From positions 33,356,001 through 33,420,000 of the forward strand of contig OZ020244.1 of the NCBI GenBank assembly GCA_963971285.1: a stretch of 64,000 nt of DNA. Direction: 5' to 3'. The stretch comes from Astropecten irregularis. Its lineage: Eukaryota; Echinodermata; Asteroidea; Paxillosida; Astropectinidae. This document shows, piece by piece, positions 1 to 12,393 of this stretch. Every line of letters begins with the position of its first letter. Positions within the stretch are counted from its first letter, which is position 1. The position numbers and the translations under genes are program-made. Under the pieces are notes generated by a model, which made no database searches, was not told the origin of the DNA, and was given only the letters and a program-made list of their open reading frames with translations.

Positions 1-1918
1 TATTTAATTATTACTCAGTACTGCAGTCTGCACCAGTGTCAATCTGTAGGGCACTACTAGTCACTGCATACATACACTGTACTGTACTGTTTGAACGTAA
101 AACCCTGATGTCTAATGGCCCACAGCCTTAATATAACACACTGTTGATGATGTAACAAATTTATAGGATACGCACAGATGAGTAAGAACGATGCCTCAGA
201 GTTGGCATGTACACAAATCAAAAAGGGAAAGAAAAAAATCGGCAAATTAATGATTTTAAAACAGCCAGCTCTGAAGTAGGTCACTCAGTGAGGTCAACGT
301 GGAAAATACGTTGATTCTATCGGGGCTGGAAAATACGACACATGATAAAACTGGCTGTCCTCCAAGTCCCAATCCGCCTCGCCGACTGGACATGGTGTCA
401 CAATATTATTCACTGAAGTTCCCGGTTTATAAATAGTTGCGCAAAGGAGAAAGGCATGCCCGTTCTGCATACCTGGCATAAACTGTGAACATGTACGTGT
501 AGGCATATAATCTTCTTCATCTTCTTCATCATTTTTTTTTTTTTGAAATTCAAAATTGTCACAGCTGGTTCCCGCAGCGGAGCTGTAATGCGGGGAATTC
601 ACCTAGGTACAGACTCTGCATAGAGATCTCCAAAAAGAACAACATGTATGGAAAATTTATAACTGATAAATTATTAAAAGATCATGACGTGGTCACTGAC
701 GTACATTAGGGTACATGTATGTATTCAATCTGTCTGCTAGTGCTACATGAATTCTACAAACACTGGTGCTGTGCACACGTACAGTGTACTATGGGCTTTG
801 TAGTATTGAGCTATATTAAGCCCCGAAGGACGGCGACTGTATGAAAGGTTTTTGACATTCTAAACACACTGGTGTTTTTTAAAGAGCTGGGCATGCACTT
901 GGTGGAAGTTGGCGTTGCACAGAGCAGACCAGCATGGGGTCTGGGGCCCACTTGATGGACTGATTGATAATCTGTGGTGCAATCAGCTTTTTTAAGGGTT
1001 ACTTTTTAAAAATTTGAATTATAAAAATGTTGTCAAGAAGAAATTAATTATTATTGATTTATTTGTAGTATAAATCTTTATTATTGATTTATTTGTCAAA
1101 GAAATTTTGCAATAAAGTTGAGACAATCTACAATCTAAATGTGTGGGGAATACATGAATGTACATTCAGGAATCCAATTAATTTATTTTTTAACTTAAAT
1201 GATTCAAAGATGTAGATTTTAAGGAGTTCCAATGCATACAAAAAAATATTCCAGGAACCAAAAGTATTGCTTATTAATGTAAATCTCAAGTACAGCACTG
1301 GCATGTCAATATTTCAAAATGGGTCTTTAACCTGGTCTTGAACTGATCTAGAGAGTTAGCCTGCAGAACAACCAAACAAAAGTTGTTTTTGCAACGAGGA
1401 TGGCTCTTGCATGCTTCGGGAGACAAAATGACGTCCAAAAAAGGAAAACTGCAATATTTTCCAACTGCGACGAGCTCTAATGACTCCTAAAAATATTCGT
1501 AATTATGACTTCTGCAAGCACGAGACAGACAAACAACGTGCCGAGCTTTAATGTAAACAGGACATTGTGGTTTCGGACTTGTCCTAGCTTCGAGGACGGT
1601 ATCATAAATGTATGGTACCCTACACAGCACCTAATGACAACAGAGTCACTTAGTGTGCACTGCTTTTATTCCGCCCAGATTATTTTAAGACAACTTGTTG
1701 TTGACATGTATAACTGCCATTTAAATCCTCCGGATCTGACGGAAAAACCAAAGGAAGATGTGGCGCCTAGTGTTAATATTTATGACAAAGACCTTTTTTC
1801 TGAATTGACCCCAGCTCATTGTTTTGGATATTAGTTTTCTGAATTTGAATGTATTGACTGGTTGCCATAAGATAATGTACACGTACTTGTTGACCAGATA
1901 TCGAATTAAATATTGCAT
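1..1918. other. Non-coding stretch, no gene recognised
   Basis: AT-rich DNA with scattered ACATGTAC-type palindromes and short T-runs. The open frames here are short, use no recognisable protein motif and lack splice-site structure. I see no RNA gene. Confidence 0.5.
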
Positions 1919-2064
1919 CAATGGGAGACTTTTGAGAATCGGTCTTGATGTCAACAGTGCACGCGCACACAATTTTGAGCATGCGTGTCTTGTTTTGCGC
2001 CTGCGCTGTTGTGCATGCGCGTGCGCTGTTGACATGAAGACCTGTTCTCCAAAGTCTCCCATTG
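1919..2064. repeat. 146-bp foldback (hairpin) element
   Basis: The left end CAATGGGAGACTTTTGAGAA and the right end TTCTCCAAAGTCTCCCATTG are near-perfect reverse complements. The complementarity continues inward through TGTCAACAG / CTGTTGACA and the GTGCACGCGCAC segment, so nearly the whole element can fold into one hairpin. This is the form of a non-autonomous MITE. The overlapping short open frames on both strands are by-products of the symmetry. Confidence 0.75.
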
Positions 2065-2492
2065 GTTAAAGAAAAAGCTGGTGGCATGTTCATGTACACT
2101 GTACATTAATGACATTATTAGACAACTATGAGATATTTTATGTGCACAAGTTTGGCCAATATGGAATATAATGTCATAATAATGCCCAAGAGTGTGTACA
2201 AACCAATGTGCCACCTCGTGCCATTCACAAGAGCCATTAGGTCACACTGTGGGATTTGACAGAAAAATAAAACCGCCCAAAACTAGTGACTGTCTCCAGT
2301 TTTAACTTCTCAAGCGAAAAGACAGACATTATAAATGAAACCTTAATATGACTTCAATTGGAGTGCAATACAACTTACATGTAGGTAAAGAATTGATTTG
2401 GTGGTACCCAAATAAACAAATCTTGCCCAAATCTGGAAGAATGAAAAAAAAAAGAAGACATTGTGTGAGTTTCCAAATGAGACTATTAGGCC

Positions 2493-2864
2493 TAAAGGTA
2501 ATATCATACTTTGGTTTTTGGCAAAGAAATACAGATTCGTGGGCAAAATATCAAGGAAGATACAGTAAAAATGATCTGTGAAAATTTCAGTCCCATACGG
2601 TGCCCACCATTTGAGAAAACAGTGAAAAACAGCCATAGTATTTCTTAAGTCTTTTTCTCTTTTATTTTTGATCTTTTAAAAGATCAACAAGATTTTTGGT
2701 CGTTGTTTTACTAATTTCTGGATAAATACCTGTACAACACCATTTCAGGAAACATTTGAACGGTATGTTTCTACCACCACCACCATCTTATACCCTGTAA
2801 GTTATACGTAAATCTGTGAACATTTCTGTTTTGGCTTCTTACTTAAGTATGATACTACCTTTAA
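2493..2864 (+). mobile_element. TTAA-type MITE, copy 1 (degenerate)
   Basis: The left end AAAGGTAATATCATACTTTGG and right end AAGTATGATACTACCTTTAA are inverted, and TTAA is retained on the right. The centre carries the palindrome GATCTTTTAAAAGATC typical of the family. The body matches the better-preserved copies at 25096-25463 and 26990-27357. No transposase is encoded. Similar TTAA targets are known for piggyBac-type transposases, but family assignment is inference. Confidence 0.8.
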
Positions 2865-3375
2865 ACAAATCCATGTTATTGAGGTGGGGGATTTGACTTT
2901 ACTTTAACAATTCACTCTTTGAGAATTTTATGAATGCTGTATTGTTGGCATATCTGCAGTGTTTAACAGGAATGACTTCTAATGATGTCACCCATACACA
3001 CACAAAACCCCGACCTGTGGTTCAACCAGTCCCAACAATGGAAGAAGCATGCTAGGAATGTCAGATATTAAAGTCATACACGGGACTGTGTACATGCACA
3101 ATGTACAGTATGACGAGTCCCGACAAGCATTCCACGATCACAACACGTCATTGTAAAGACTTGTCATGAAAAAAAAGTCAAAACATGTTCGCGCAAAATG
3201 AAAGTTATTTCAATGGGTATCCATCAATCTCGAGATTTTATTGCAGATCATGTTTGGCAAGTGCAGTTGCCAAACATGATACATGTATGATGCAATAAAA
3301 TAACAGGTACAATGTACATTATATGTACCTGCACTGGTTTGCAACAACAACAAATGTGGGGTGAAATGGCAAACA
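2865..3375. other. Non-coding stretch
   Basis: No gene, RNA or clear repeat boundary seen. It contains a local GTGCAGTTGCC-type inverted stretch and ACATGTAC motifs. Confidence 0.4.
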
Positions 3376-3616
3376 GGGGCCAATTTCATAAAACTGTTCA
3401 GCACACAAATTTGCTAAGCATGACATTTCTGTCTTAATAAAAACAGGGTTAACAACCAAATTTCCACGTGTTGTGTATCACTTGTGATTGTTCTTTGGCT
3501 GTTGTTCGGTGACCATGAATATCAAATAGAATTTTCAATGGTGGTTTGTTTTATTGGGAGAGATAATTTTGTGCTAAGCTAATTTTTGTGCTTAACAGTT
3601 TTATGAAATTGGCCCC
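3376..3616 (+). mobile_element. GGGGCCAATTTCAT foldback MITE, copy 1
   Basis: Terminal inverted repeats: the left begins GGGGCCAATTTCATAAAACT and the right ends ATGAAATTGGCCCC. Just inside are GCTAAGCA-type motifs facing each other. The ~240-bp body (GACATTTCTGTCTTAATAAA, TTCTTTGGCTGTTG) recurs at 4464-4715 and 10070-10308, and more distantly at 13577-13834. It is non-coding. Confidence 0.85.
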
Positions 3617-4347
3617 TGTGCGAACTATGTACATGTACAGTATGTATTCATATGTACAAAGATGTAGGCCTGTTGCATAACATTTAATAAAAGCCATGAC
3701 ATCACTATTTTTGCATGTACCCAAATGTTTTTTAGGAATCTACATGTATGTGAGAAAACAAAAAGCATATTACGCGAATCATGTGTACCCCAGTACTTGT
3801 GTCCTATGAGTATGAGTCAATCCTCACTTGCATGATACTCGTAAGTACTGGCATTAAATATTGCGGTATTACATTAGGCCCTACGTGATTGCTTTACATA
3901 CATGTACTGTAACTACTCAGCCAGCCTTGTCTATAATGAAAGCCGCCCAGCCCATAAACTAGTCCAAATATTATGTTTTTTAATGTCATGACGACCTGAA
4001 GCACCTTAGAAGAGAGTCTGTTTCACAATAACACCTGTTATTCTACAATCTACATAATGTACATGTACATGTAGTTCCCCTAAAAATATATGCTGCTTGG
4101 CTGAACAGGAAACATTCTTCCAGTAGGCTACTCAGCTAATGGCGCATTAACGTACTAATGTGTACCTTACCTCAATGAAAGTCCACCTACATGTACATGT
4201 ACTACAGTAGCATTATATGCATCTACTGGGTTTGTGAAAAATCAAAGCTGGATATCAAGAGCTACATGTACGTACTACACTAACTACTGTTTGGTCAGTG
4301 GGAGCTGCCATGAGTGGGGGCCATCGCACGTACTGGTTCTTTGACCA

Positions 4348-4463
4348 GGGGCCAATTTCATAAAGCTGCTTGGCACAGAAATATAAGATAAATGAGGTGA
4401 GCCAACAATAGGTGTCTAGCTTATTAGCTATTCACCATCAGCCAAAACTTAGCAAAAAGTTCT
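4348..4463 (+). mobile_element. Truncated or solo end of the GGGGCCAATTTCAT MITE
   Basis: Starts with the family terminus (CAGGGGCCAATTTCATAAAG) but continues into different sequence and abuts the next, complete copy. The internal body shared by the full copies is missing. It may be a deletion derivative or a different element using the same terminus. Confidence 0.5.
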
Positions 4464-4715
4464 GGGGCCAATTTCATAAAACTGTTAAGCACAAAAATTT
4501 GCTAAAGCATGACAATTGACATTTCTGTCTTAATAAAAACAGGATTAACAACCAAATTTCCATGTGTTGTGTATCACTTGTGAATGTTCTTTGGCTGTTG
4601 TTTGCTGACCATGAATATCAAATCGAATTTTCAATTGGTGGTTTGTTTTATTGGGAATGTTATTTTTGTGCTAAGCAATTGTTTTTGTGCTAAGCAGCTC
4701 TATGAAATTTGCCCC
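4464..4715 (+). mobile_element. GGGGCCAATTTCAT foldback MITE, copy 2
   Basis: Full-length copy with terminal inverted repeats GGGGCCAATTTCATAAAACT and CTATGAAATTTGCCCC, and the same internal body as 3376-3616. It differs by a few indels, for example a duplicated GACA segment near 4510. Confidence 0.85.
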
Positions 4716-5125
4716 TGTGCATTGTTCCACGCACAAAAAATGCCAACATATAGTACAACCTGGGAAAACAAGAACACAATTGTGCATACACCTAAGAAGG
4801 TTACTAGCTATGTTGTTTGCAGGAACAGAATACACATGTACATGTGTATACAGACCTGTAAATGTACAGTACACCTACATGCACATCCCTGGAGATGGCA
4901 TACATAAAGGTTTCTATGCGATGGCCCCTGGATAGCGGCCGTCTTCATATGTTCTATTGCAAATAGCCCAGCACTCAGCAGCTTGTACTTCCCTATTCTC
5001 AACACAAAACCTATTTCATGCATTATCCTGAAACTGCATTCAGAGAATTCAAAATCCACATATCGCACCTACAAATGAACTATTAATTCAAAGATAAATT
5101 GGCATTTGGGACACTGCAAACATAG

Positions 5126-5229
5126 CCCTGGCTGGATAGCTCGGTTGGTAAAGTGCCGGTGCGTTATTTCCAGGGGTCGCAGGTTCGAATCCTGCTCCAA
5201 TCAATTTTTCTCTGTTTTCTTTTCAATGA
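5126..5229 (+). mobile_element. tRNA-derived SINE head
   Basis: Contains an A-box-like TAGCTCGGTTGG at 5137-5148 and a perfect B box GGTTCGAATCC at 5182-5192, about 33 bp apart. A T-rich tail (CAATTTTTCTCTGTTTTC) follows, resembling that of the SINE at 33765-33877. The anticodon arm does not pair well and one D-stem pair is mismatched, so I call it a SINE or tRNA relic rather than a functional tRNA gene. Confidence 0.6.
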
Positions 5230-5698
5230 CTATTAAATCTACATGTAGTATGATATTAAATGGGGGATTGTTTTGGGGTCTAATGAATCTTATTGGAAAT
5301 GCTAGCACTGGTATTCAGAGCCCGTCCACGCTACCCGCCATTGGAACATTTACACGTCAATTCCTCTTCCCAATTACGGATAAATTTATCGTAAATGCTG
5401 CCGCCTGTTTTTTGAACGATTATTTTGCAACATTGAGTCACAAACAAATCAGTTCTTGCGACACTAAAATGTATCGCAAGAACGTATCCTTTTTCTTGCC
5501 TGCTGCTAACTTATCAAGATCTACATGTATACAAAGTTACATTATGCAAGTTTTGGGCAACAATACTGAGAGTCTGTAGTTGGGAGTGAAGTAGGGTAGC
5601 TTCAGACAATGATAAAAATTAGTACGATCCTTATGAGGATTCTGAGTGAGGTGTAGGCCAAGACGTAACTATTAAACAGCCCTCCATCTCTCATAAGC

Positions 5699-6063
5699 CC
5701 TGTCCGCACTGGACTTTTTTTTCCCGAGCCGATGGGTAAATGAAAAATGGGCAAATATTACCAGTGTCCGCACTTGGACTTTTGACTCGGGTAACTTAAC
5801 CATGCGTGCGGGGAAGAATTACTGAGCTGACAATACTAGGCTCATGCGGGTACCCGACTCGCACTGTCCGCACTGGACATTTCGTCTCGGGTAAAGTGTC
5901 TCGGGTATTTTACCCGGGCAGAAGTTGGCCGGTAGAAATACCCGAGCGGCTCGGGCAAAGTAACTGAGAGGTAGACTTCCTGAGACGTCCGCACTGGACT
6001 TAAAATGGGTAAAGTACCCAGCGTCTCGGTAACTTTGCCTAAAAAAAGTCCAGTGCGGACAGG
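5699..6063. mobile_element. CCTGTCCGCACTGGAC MITE with internal repeats
   Basis: The terminal inverted repeats CCTGTCCGCACTGGACTTTT and AAAAGTCCAGTGCGGACAGG are perfect over 20 bp. Related GTCCGCACTGGAC motifs recur inside the element at about 5766, 5867 and 5988, and ACCCGAGnCGG / CGGGTAA motifs are repeated in both orientations. The pattern suggests an element built by internal duplication of its own ends. Non-coding. Confidence 0.8.
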
Positions 6064-6839
6064 TCTGTGTTGTTGGTTTGTCTGGCAGCCCCCCCCCCCC
6101 AATTATTCTCATAAAATTTCATTTCCAAGCAGAAAAGTCCAAACTTGTTTTCTAATCTGCCTCGATCCGGACCACAGAATGACGTTAGAGGCCTCGGGTC
6201 CTTTGCAAACATTCTCAAAGTTCCCTCCACTTTATCCTCGCTCTGTTTTAGGACATCGCTGTTGCGTTCGATCAAGTTTCTGCAGTTCAGGTGCACAACC
6301 GCCCCAGGATGCAAATTATGCAACAACATACCTGTGCATGTATGTACATCAGTGGCTGGCACACTCAGGTATTTTCATGTTGTATACATGTTTAATAATA
6401 GACTTGTAGAGCATGAACATGGCTGAACCAGATAAAAAAAAAAAAAATACATAATGACCCTGGATGCTATAGGCCGATGCACCAGTCAAACCAGGAACCA
6501 AAAAATCAGGACACGACACGACAAACTGCTACATAAATACATGTGTACAAGTACATCATTGTACATGTATAAAGGCAGAAAGCAAACTGCATGTAAAATC
6601 ATATCCAGTGCCTGCACAATCCTGATTCCTACAGCTTCAAAATTCCAAGCAAGCTAGTCCGACCTCCAACCCCACCCTCCCAAACCAAACCCCTATTATC
6701 CTCAGATCACCCGGCAATAATTACCAGGCTTCAAATTGCAAACCCTTGAAAAATAAAAATGGAGAAGGCAAAAGGAAAAAAAAAATCATGACAAGGACCT
6801 TCCTCCAGTAAAAGTAAACATCAGCTGTCCAGGGCATGT

Positions 6840-6880
6840 ACATGTAGTTGGGGAGGGGGAGGGGGGAGGGGGGGGGGGTA
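6840..6880 (+). repeat. G-rich tract
   Basis: Runs of 4 to 10 G separated by single A residues, a potential G-quadruplex. C- and G-runs of the same kind occur at about 9689, 13865 and 19508. Confidence 0.7.
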
Positions 6881-6942
6881 GAGGGAGGTATGCTGTTTGC
6901 ACCTGTACATGTAGTACATGTGTGTACCATAGAGTAGGGTAC

Positions 6943-7353
6943 ATGTACAATAGGGCTGTAAGTTTACGAATAATTTTGCAACTGGTTACCTGTCTGTTTT
7001 TCGGTTACGGTTACGATTACCCGTATAACAAAGAAAACAAAGAAAAACAGAGAATTAGTAAGTTTGGGTCTTTTACATGTAGGAACTTGGTTGACAACAT
7101 TCTTTTGTCACAACTTTTGGCAGTGGTAGACATAGCAAAATGTCTGGCCTTTGCTTTGCAAGCCTGCTGGTCCAATTTTCAGAAGATTGTGGTAATTTGT
7201 GCTCACCTGCCCTAACTTGACATTTTTTTTTCTTTGTGAACTCTAGAAGTGTCTCTGTTTCAAAAGAAGAGGCCATTAAAAATGTACCCGGGTACCCTTT
7301 TGAATGGTCGCTTAACCGGGTAACCGGATACAAACTGCAGCCTTAATGTACAA
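6943..7353. mobile_element. hAT-like non-autonomous DNA transposon with 8-bp target duplication
   Basis: The element proper is 6951-7345 (395 bp), with ends TAGGGCTGTAAGTTT and AAACTGCAGCCTTA. It is flanked by identical 8-bp direct repeats ATGTACAA at 6943-6950 and 7346-7353. An 8-bp duplication with short inverted termini is the hallmark of hAT transposases. Internal GGTTACGGTTACGATTACC and ACCGGGTAACCGG motifs lie near the two ends. There is no transposase ORF. Confidence 0.8.
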
Positions 7354-7739
7354 GGTATGCATGTACATGTACCTGGCTTGATAGGAGTCCTGACTGTTAT
7401 GGCTACAGTCTAGACAGCGTAATGACTGCTCAGACTGCTTCACATTATTGTCAATGTACCACAAGTGTAAACAGTCAATTAATACCTGAAGCTGTGTCTG
7501 TGCTAGATTGTCTAACCATGTACACAGAATGCCCTTTGGTGCTGGTGTTACTGCCCTTGTTATTAATGCATGTACACACACACCATCCAACTCAAAGGGT
7601 ATACAGCTCAGGCAAGCTGTTGTGATGTCTGTGACAGACTGACAGTATCATAATATAGGCCTACAGTACTTCGGTATTCCAGTAACTTGGCCCACAATTT
7701 ACAATCATACTTCGGTAGCATGGTGATGGTGACGGTAGA

Positions 7740-7877
7740 AAAAAACCCTGCGATCAATCATAACTCGAGTTACAAAGGATAACCCATCATAGGGGCCTAT
7801 CCCACGTAAGGGCTGCAATGCATCATAAGTCCTACGATTGATAGTAAGTTACGATCAGTTTGGTGAAATCGACCCCA
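7740..7877. mobile_element. TTTCAC/GTGAAA foldback MITE, copy A
   Basis: About 138 bp, beginning ACCCTGCGATCAATCATAAC and ending GTTTGGTGAAATCGACCCC, with facing GATCAATCATAACT and AGTTACGATC-type segments. It is a relative of 32957-33112. Half of this family is also embedded in every unit of the 1148-bp array (39061-39138 in unit 2). Confidence 0.7.
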
Positions 7878-8174
7878 GGATACACACATGTTCATGTACA
7901 GTTGAACATGTATGTAGTACAATGGCCTCAATGGCGTGGACCAAAGTACCAAACACATGTACATGCATGTATGCATAAACTCATCAGGGAAACAAAAGCA
8001 GAATTTCCTTGAAAACCGAGTCAGGGAAACAATAGGGGGAGGGGTAGGGGAAGAGAGATACTGCACAACTAAGCAAAAAACTGTCTGCATCTGCAATCAA
8101 GCAAACCTTGGATTACTGCTCTGTGTACATGTGTACTTCCTGGGTTTCTCTACAATTCAGTTGTACATGTAGCT

Positions 8175-8449
8175 ACAGGGCTCAAATTTCGTAAAAAAAA
8201 ACACTGGACAGCAGGTCTAGTAACTGAAGCATTTTACTAGACCTGAACCTTTTTCACTACACCTGTGTCATTCATGTACATAGGAAAATTGTAATTGTAT
8301 GCAATATTGTGTCAAAAATCATCAACCATTTTATTTGTGCAAGGAAAAAAAATCACTAGACAGCTGGACAAGTGCAATACACACTTTACTGGACCAACAC
8401 TGAAATCACTAGGCTCCGTCCACGGTCTAGTGGATATTTCGAGCCCTGT
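8175..8449. mobile_element. ACAGGGCTCAAATTTCG MITE
   Basis: The left terminus ACAGGGCTCAAATTTCG is mirrored by ATATTTCGAGCCCTGT at the right. Facing GGTCTAGT / ACTAGACC motifs lie within. About 275 bp and non-coding. I could not identify a clean target duplication. Confidence 0.6.
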
Positions 8450-10069
8450 ATTGCAATCCATTTATAGTGCAACACACAATTTGGTTATTTCAAGACCTGG
8501 TATGCCAAGGAGGTCTTCACAACACAAAAGTTATGACCCACACGGTATTAATGGCTTTTCATGCAAGTTTCTTTTTGCAAATTTCCAACTTGAAACAAGA
8601 CTGGCGAGCTGGGCAAATCAAGCCAGTGCAGTATTGTATGAAAGCAAGACAGTGCTGGAATGCATGGTGCCTTGCCTGGTGCCTGGAGAAAGGAGGGGTG
8701 GGGGCTCCTCCTCCCTCCTCCTGGTGCATCACGTGTATGTAGGACCTTTCATTGGAAATGCCATGGACCCTGGACATCCCAGCTGAGCCTTCCTAGAATT
8801 AAGATGCCTAGGTGTGTGGCATGTATGTACCATGTATGTACCATGTTATATGTACATGTATGTATACACAGGGCTCAGCTGGCCCCTTGTGGAGCGAGAA
8901 TATAATGCAGACTGCAGACTACCGATTACAGCCCATACTCCTTTATTTCATTCCTACGAGACACCGACTGGAAATCTGCCGAAATTCCAAAGGTATATGT
9001 ATTCTTTGGACATGACGGGGCAAGTTTGGCCTAGCAACTCTATGGTACTCTCAGTCCAAGTCATCCATTTTCAAACCTTTGCAAACAGCTCCTGATACAA
9101 TTTTGTGTTTGGAAGGAATGCTCATTTATTAGAAGAGGTCATGAATGCAAAAAGGTTTATAAGTCTAGCTTTTGAAGATGAAAAGATATAATTACATGGA
9201 CTCGTTCCTAAACCTACAGGTAATTAAGGACAGGCCGTGGTGCCAAGGTTCTTCCATATTAATACGTGTTGCTTTAAATTAATTACATGTAAAGCTGCCT
9301 CAAAACCGCTCCCAGGCAGCATGGGGACACTGTACACGCAGTTAATATACATCGGATCCATGGTCTATGTTGAAATGGAATGGACTGGTACATGTATGTA
9401 TAGTTGTATACATAGCAAAACAAGAAAGCAATTCCAGTCTGGCTGTTTTGCACCCCTCCCTCCTTTAAATCAGCACGCCCCTCGCTGCATTAGTTTGTGT
9501 ATGCACACACAAGTCTGTGTGGTTTATAATGTGCATGCACTATGTACATGTACATGTGTACATATGAACACGTGCATACATGTACATATGCTCACAAGAC
9601 GATGTTATAAAATGAAGTCTGTACCTGGGCCATGTAACGATGAAGGTATATGACATTATTGTGACAGTGTGATCACACTACTGTATCTCCCCCCCCCTCC
9701 TTCACCCTATCCCCCATGTACACAGTACTGCATGTTCATGTGACCTACATGTACAAGTACATGTACATGTACATCCATGCAATGACATTGTCACATCACC
9801 TCATATGATTCACTGGGCGTTGCCATTCACTTTTTGTACCCAGTGCTTTTAATAACCCGCCTTTCCTTTTACATGTGTGTATATAAATGTATTTAATTAC
9901 ATAAAGTGCAATGAACCCTAACGATGCTGTTACGCACTATACACACATTATCTACTGTACACAAAAATGTACAGTTCATAATAAACTAGTAGACTTCTGA
10001 CGAGTCAAAGTACAAGCACTACTGCATTCAAACTGCCACTAGATCCTGTACATCATACCAAACAGTTCT
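8450..10069. other. Non-coding stretch rich in ACATGTAC motifs
   Basis: No gene recognised. Dense ACATGTAC/TGTACATG repeats (about 8860, 9540-9590, 9745-9775) and a C-run near 9690. The open frames are composed largely of the ACATGT repeat and are not gene-like. Confidence 0.5.
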
Positions 10070-10308
10070 GGGGCCAATTTCATGGCGCTGCTTAGCACAA
10101 ACTTTTGCTAAGCATGACATTTCTGTCTTAATAAAAACAGGGTTTACAATCGAATTTCCATATGTTATGTATCGCTGGTGATTGTTCTTTGGCTGTTGTT
10201 TGCTGACCATAAATATCAAATGAAATTTTTAGCGGTGGTTTGTTTTATTGGGCAAGACATTTTTGTGCTAAGCAAATTTTTGTGCTTAGCAGCTCCATGA
10301 AATTGGTT
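10070..10308 (+). mobile_element. GGGGCCAATTTCAT foldback MITE, copy 3
   Basis: Left terminus GGGGCCAATTTCATGGCGCT and right terminus CATGAAATTGGTTCC (degenerate), with the family body between them. It is aligned in the same orientation as copies 1 and 2. Confidence 0.8.
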
Positions 10309-10460
10309 CCGAGATCTGATCGTGTTGGGCGAGGAGGTGGGGGTGGGGATATCCTAGCATGCTAATATCTGATTCACCTACAGATACTGCACAACTTGAC
10401 AATGGTATTAAAACAGGTGAAGAAACAGCTTTCTTAATTTCTCCACAAGTTGCCATCAGG

Positions 10461-11301
10461 CCTTGAATTTGGTTCTGAAAGGGGCAAGGCCACTTTTCCA
10501 TTGCAAGGGGCACTTCCATTGGAAAATCATAATGTCTATGGAAACATTCGAAGGGGGCACGAAGGCCAAGAACCAGGGCAACGAAGGCCATTGCCTCCGT
10601 GGCCTCCGTTAAATTCAAGGCTTGTGCTATGAATGTCATCTGACAGCATGTGCATAGGACAGAACAATATGAAGCATGATGATTTATCACGTATACACTG
10701 TACAACTGTACACGCAGTGCCTGCGCTTTACTTAAATTATCTCCTTGGGCCTTGCATTTAAGATTTGACCTGAGCTCCTGTGTATTCATTTTATAGCATC
10801 AGAAACCAAAAACAGAGAGTTTTGGCTTCTTTTTACAACTTGGATATTTGATAATGAGCAGCTGAGCCTATACTCAGATGCATTTTCAGACTCTAGATGA
10901 TGAAGATTAGGCTTTGAGCTGCAGTTGAAGCCAAACTGGCCATATGAACTAATTAAAGGTAGTACTAGTATCATACTTTGGTAAGAAACCAAAACAGAAA
11001 TATTCACAGATTTAACGTGGTAAAAACATACCGTTTAAATGTTTCCGCATGAAATGGTGTACTTATCCAGAAAGTAGTAAAACAACAACCGAAAATCTTT
11101 TTTATCTTTTAAAAGATCAAAAAATTTGCCCCAGACACTTCTACATAGGCAAGCCTTGATAATGGAGGCCACGGCCTTCGTTGCCCTGGTTCTTGGCCTT
11201 GGTGCCCCCTTCAAATGTTTCCATAGACATTATGATTTTCCAATGGAAGTGCCCCTTGCAATGGAAAAGTGGCCTTGCCCTTTTCAGAACCAAATTCAAG
11301 G
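10461..11301. repeat. Large inverted repeat (~160-bp arms, ~525-bp spacer)
   Basis: Left arm 10461-10624 and right arm 11150-11301 are reverse complements over most of their length; for example GGTTCTGAAA faces TTTTCAGAACC and CCATTGGAAAATCATAATG faces CATTATGATTTTCCAATGG. The arms read openly in one frame each and give the same peptide, which is simply a result of duplication. The spacer holds a truncated TTAA MITE in reverse orientation (10953-11125). It is either a large foldback transposon or an inverted segmental duplication. Confidence 0.75.
10953..11125 (-). mobile_element. TTAA-type MITE, copy 2 (reverse, truncated)
   Basis: Starts TTAAAGGTAGTA, continues in reverse orientation relative to most copies (CCAAAACAGAAATATTCACAG), and stops just after the central palindrome near 11118. 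The other half is missing. Confidence 0.75.
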
Positions 11302-12393
11302 CCAGCAAAGGCACCTTTTTTGTGCATAAAATTTGGATGTTACTCATTTGGTTTAAAAAGGGTCGTCACTGTATCTTGTACCATGATCATCCACAATAAA
11401 AACAGAAAATTATGCATTTGAACAGTTATACAATGCACTGTACCCATGTGCATGTTTACATGCAAAGCATTAAATAAAGAAAATTCTGTGTTGGTCAAAA
11501 GTCATATTCAATAAAAAACAGGTCTTGCGCTTAACCTCGAGAAAAAAAAAACCTAGAAAAAAAAAAGGTTTTGCACAAAGAACAATACATAATAGAAATT
11601 TGTAAACAATGCACACTTATTGTGTCCAAGAATGAATGAAAAAAAAAACCTACATATATTAAGAAATGTGTCCTTGGATCATTATGGGCTATTATTACCA
11701 ATGACAGCACAAATTGTGTATTCACATCATGTGCTTGGTGGGCTAAGTACAATGCAGTACCTGGCACTATACATGTACATATGATATGTACAGTGCCCAG
11801 CCAGCCACAAGGAAATACAGGGCAATATGTAAATGAAGATACAGTGTTAGTAGTAGGATCCAGGGTCTTGCCAGCCAGGCAACCTTGTCCAGGTACTGTA
11901 GGCCTACATGTGAAAATGCCTAGGTTTCAGTTCTCAGCTGGCTGTTAACATATGTACACATGTACATGTACATATGTCTGCATGCGTCTGTGTGTACATG
12001 CATGTTTAATGTGACAGTGTGTGTGCCTACAGACCATTGACCGTACATGTAATGTATGTAGACGCTCGGAAACCGCACATTTTCACTAGGTACCTGTCAT
12101 TATTTATGCATTGCAATCGGTGCATGTCGTCCCGTCTGTGCACATGTTAATGTCTGCAACTGACAAGCTCTTTCACAAAATTGATTCCTGACTCATGAGA
12201 TGGCAACCTCAGGCCGACATAAATAACTAACAGCACTACTTAGCTTTATCACTCGGAATAAATCACAATTTGCATGTACATTTATAAATAGGTGTGCACA
12301 CGACGTGTGCAAGGATATTGTCCAAAACAACAATAAAACAGAAAACAGAGAAGATGAAAAAAAAATTAATAAAAGTCAGCTTGCAAGATACAA
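11302..12393. other. Non-coding stretch
   Basis: Nothing gene-like seen. Contains A-runs and ACATGTAC motifs (about 11770 and 11950-11975). Confidence 0.45.

Noticed and set aside
5131-5203. Functional tRNA gene
   Set aside because: A and B boxes are good, but the anticodon arm does not fold, a D-stem pair is mismatched, and the sequence continues into a SINE-like tail found elsewhere.
8295-8786. 163-codon plus-strand open frame
   Set aside because: Starts inside a MITE and continues into unrelated DNA. No motif, no splice structure, and several overlapping frames of similar quality.
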